Shown here: piece after piece, positions 63,536-64,000 of the stretch
Layout of the letters: the number at the start of each line of letters is the position of its first letter
Position numbering within the stretch: position 1 is the stretch's first letter
Source of the DNA: Gilliamella sp. wkB108
GTDB taxonomy: Bacteria > Pseudomonadota > Gammaproteobacteria > Enterobacterales > Orbaceae
Assembly (NCBI RefSeq): GCF_001690195.1
Contig: NZ_LZGM01000096.1
Location: 1-64,000, forward strand
Length of the DNA: 64,000 nucleotides
Direction: 5' to 3'
Position numbers and translations under genes: made by a program
Notes under the pieces: model-generated
Told to the model about the DNA's origin: nothing
Databases searched by the model: none
Seen by the model: the letters and a program-made list of their open reading frames with translations, nothing else

Positions 63536-64000
63536 TTATTTTACTGTAAATCGATAACTCGTTTGATGATGATAAGTTTGCTCAGGCGATAACCAACAGC
63601 TTGGTTGTGGCCATTCAGGATGATTTGGCGTGTCGGGTAAAAATTGTGTTTCTAAAGCTACACCGGCAAAATTATCGTACTCTCCATTTTGTCTATTTGG
63701 TGTAGGTCGTAAAAAATTACCCGTGTAAACCTGTAAAGCGGGTTTGGTGGTGATCACATCCATAACGACTTTTTTATCAGATGAGGTTAATTGAGCTGCG
63801 ATTGGTTGTGTTTTATTTAGTAGATAAGCATGATCATAACCACCGACCAATTGACGTTCAGAACTCTCTAAAATTCGTTCTGATAAAATTTTCGGTTGAC
63901 GAAGATCCATGTCATGCTCTGTAACCTTTGTTAAATCCCCATTCGGAATACCATTAACATCAACTGGCAAATAGTAATCAGCATTTACTTGTAAAGTGTG
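63536..64000 (-). CDS. galM: Aldose 1-epimerase, 3' part only
   Basis: The frame is open from the right edge of the window (HTLQVNADYYLPVDVNGIPNG...) to the stop at 63536, giving about 154 C-terminal residues of GalM; the N-terminal half lies beyond the window. Motifs are LPVDVNGIPNGDLTKV, YDHAYLL, ALQVYTGNFL and GVALETQFLPDTPNHPEWPQP, with the catalytic Glu in the last. It interconverts anomers of galactose and glucose. A TTG at 63970 is an internal codon, not the start. Confidence 0.9.
   Translation of the reverse strand, partial: HTLQVNADYYLPVDVNGIPNGDLTKVTEHDMDLRQPKILSERILESSERQLVGGYDHAYLLNKTQPIAAQLTSSDKKVVMDVITTKPALQVYTGNFLRPTPNRQNGEYDNFAGVALETQFLPDTPNHPEWPQPSCWLSPEQTYHHQTSYRFTVK

Overview
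The window reads as chromosomal DNA from an AT-rich gammaproteobacterium. The conserved proteins (NrdA/NrdB, RarA, RelA, GntR, UxaC/UxaB/UxaA, SecA, SmpB, FolA) follow the Escherichia coli sequences closely over their full length. The tmRNA tag is the same as in E. coli. Local gene orders are enterobacterial (secM-secA-mutT, rlmD-relA, smpB beside ratA-rnfH). Strong AT bias, a mannose-family PTS and pectin/galacturonate genes together suggest Orbaceae, for example a Gilliamella-like insect-gut symbiont. That assignment is inference from memory, not a search result. I see no rRNA, tRNA, CRISPR array, transposase or integrase.

Layout. 0.4-4.6 kb: a small accessory module (cyclophilin-like protein, alpha/beta hydrolase, MFS efflux pump, LysR regulator) bracketed by two imperfect direct repeats and lying just past the 3' end of the tmRNA gene ssrA. 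5-15 kb: ghrB, an EamA exporter, a virJ-mprF lipid-modification pair, an HD phosphohydrolase, an aldo/keto reductase and an AEC carrier. 15-26 kb: housekeeping glnD, nrdB, nrdA (with twin NrdR boxes), a cysteine-containing secreted protein, rarA and lolA. 26-46 kb: a sugar-acid and oligosaccharide catabolic region. 46-54 kb: smpB, ratA-rnfH, zur, a pair of small multidrug-resistance-type membrane proteins, mutT, secA, a divergent secM and a multicopper oxidase. 55-57 kb: an orphan putative type VI immunity gene and a small secreted protein. 57-64 kb: a glycosyltransferase with folA, then coaD-rlmD-relA and the 3' part of galM.

The catabolic region holds three systems. (a) A mannose-family PTS (IIA, IIB, IIC, IID) with KDPG aldolase and a 2-hydroxyacid dehydrogenase sits beside a GntR-type LacI-family repressor. 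Two GAAACCGGTTTC operators lie 21 bp apart upstream of the operon, so gluconate or a ketogluconate is the likely substrate. (b) exuR diverges from uxaC-uxaB-uxaA, a GPH-family transporter and a GH28 polygalacturonase without a signal peptide. This fits import of oligogalacturonides, cleavage in the cytoplasm and conversion to 2-keto-3-deoxygluconate. The kinase that would join this route to the KDPG aldolase is not in the window. (c) A separate operon holds a LacY/CscB-type permease, a GH172 (DUF2961) glycosidase and a Cra/ScrR-like LacI-family regulator, possibly for fructose-containing oligosaccharides.

The points most worth a second look are the 114-residue SecM-like protein that keeps GIRAGP but has lost the upstream F and WI residues of the E. 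coli arrest motif, the GH172 operon, a 39-bp intergenic repeat found four times, the degenerate M28-peptidase-like membrane protein next to the PTS operon, and the orphan immunity gene.
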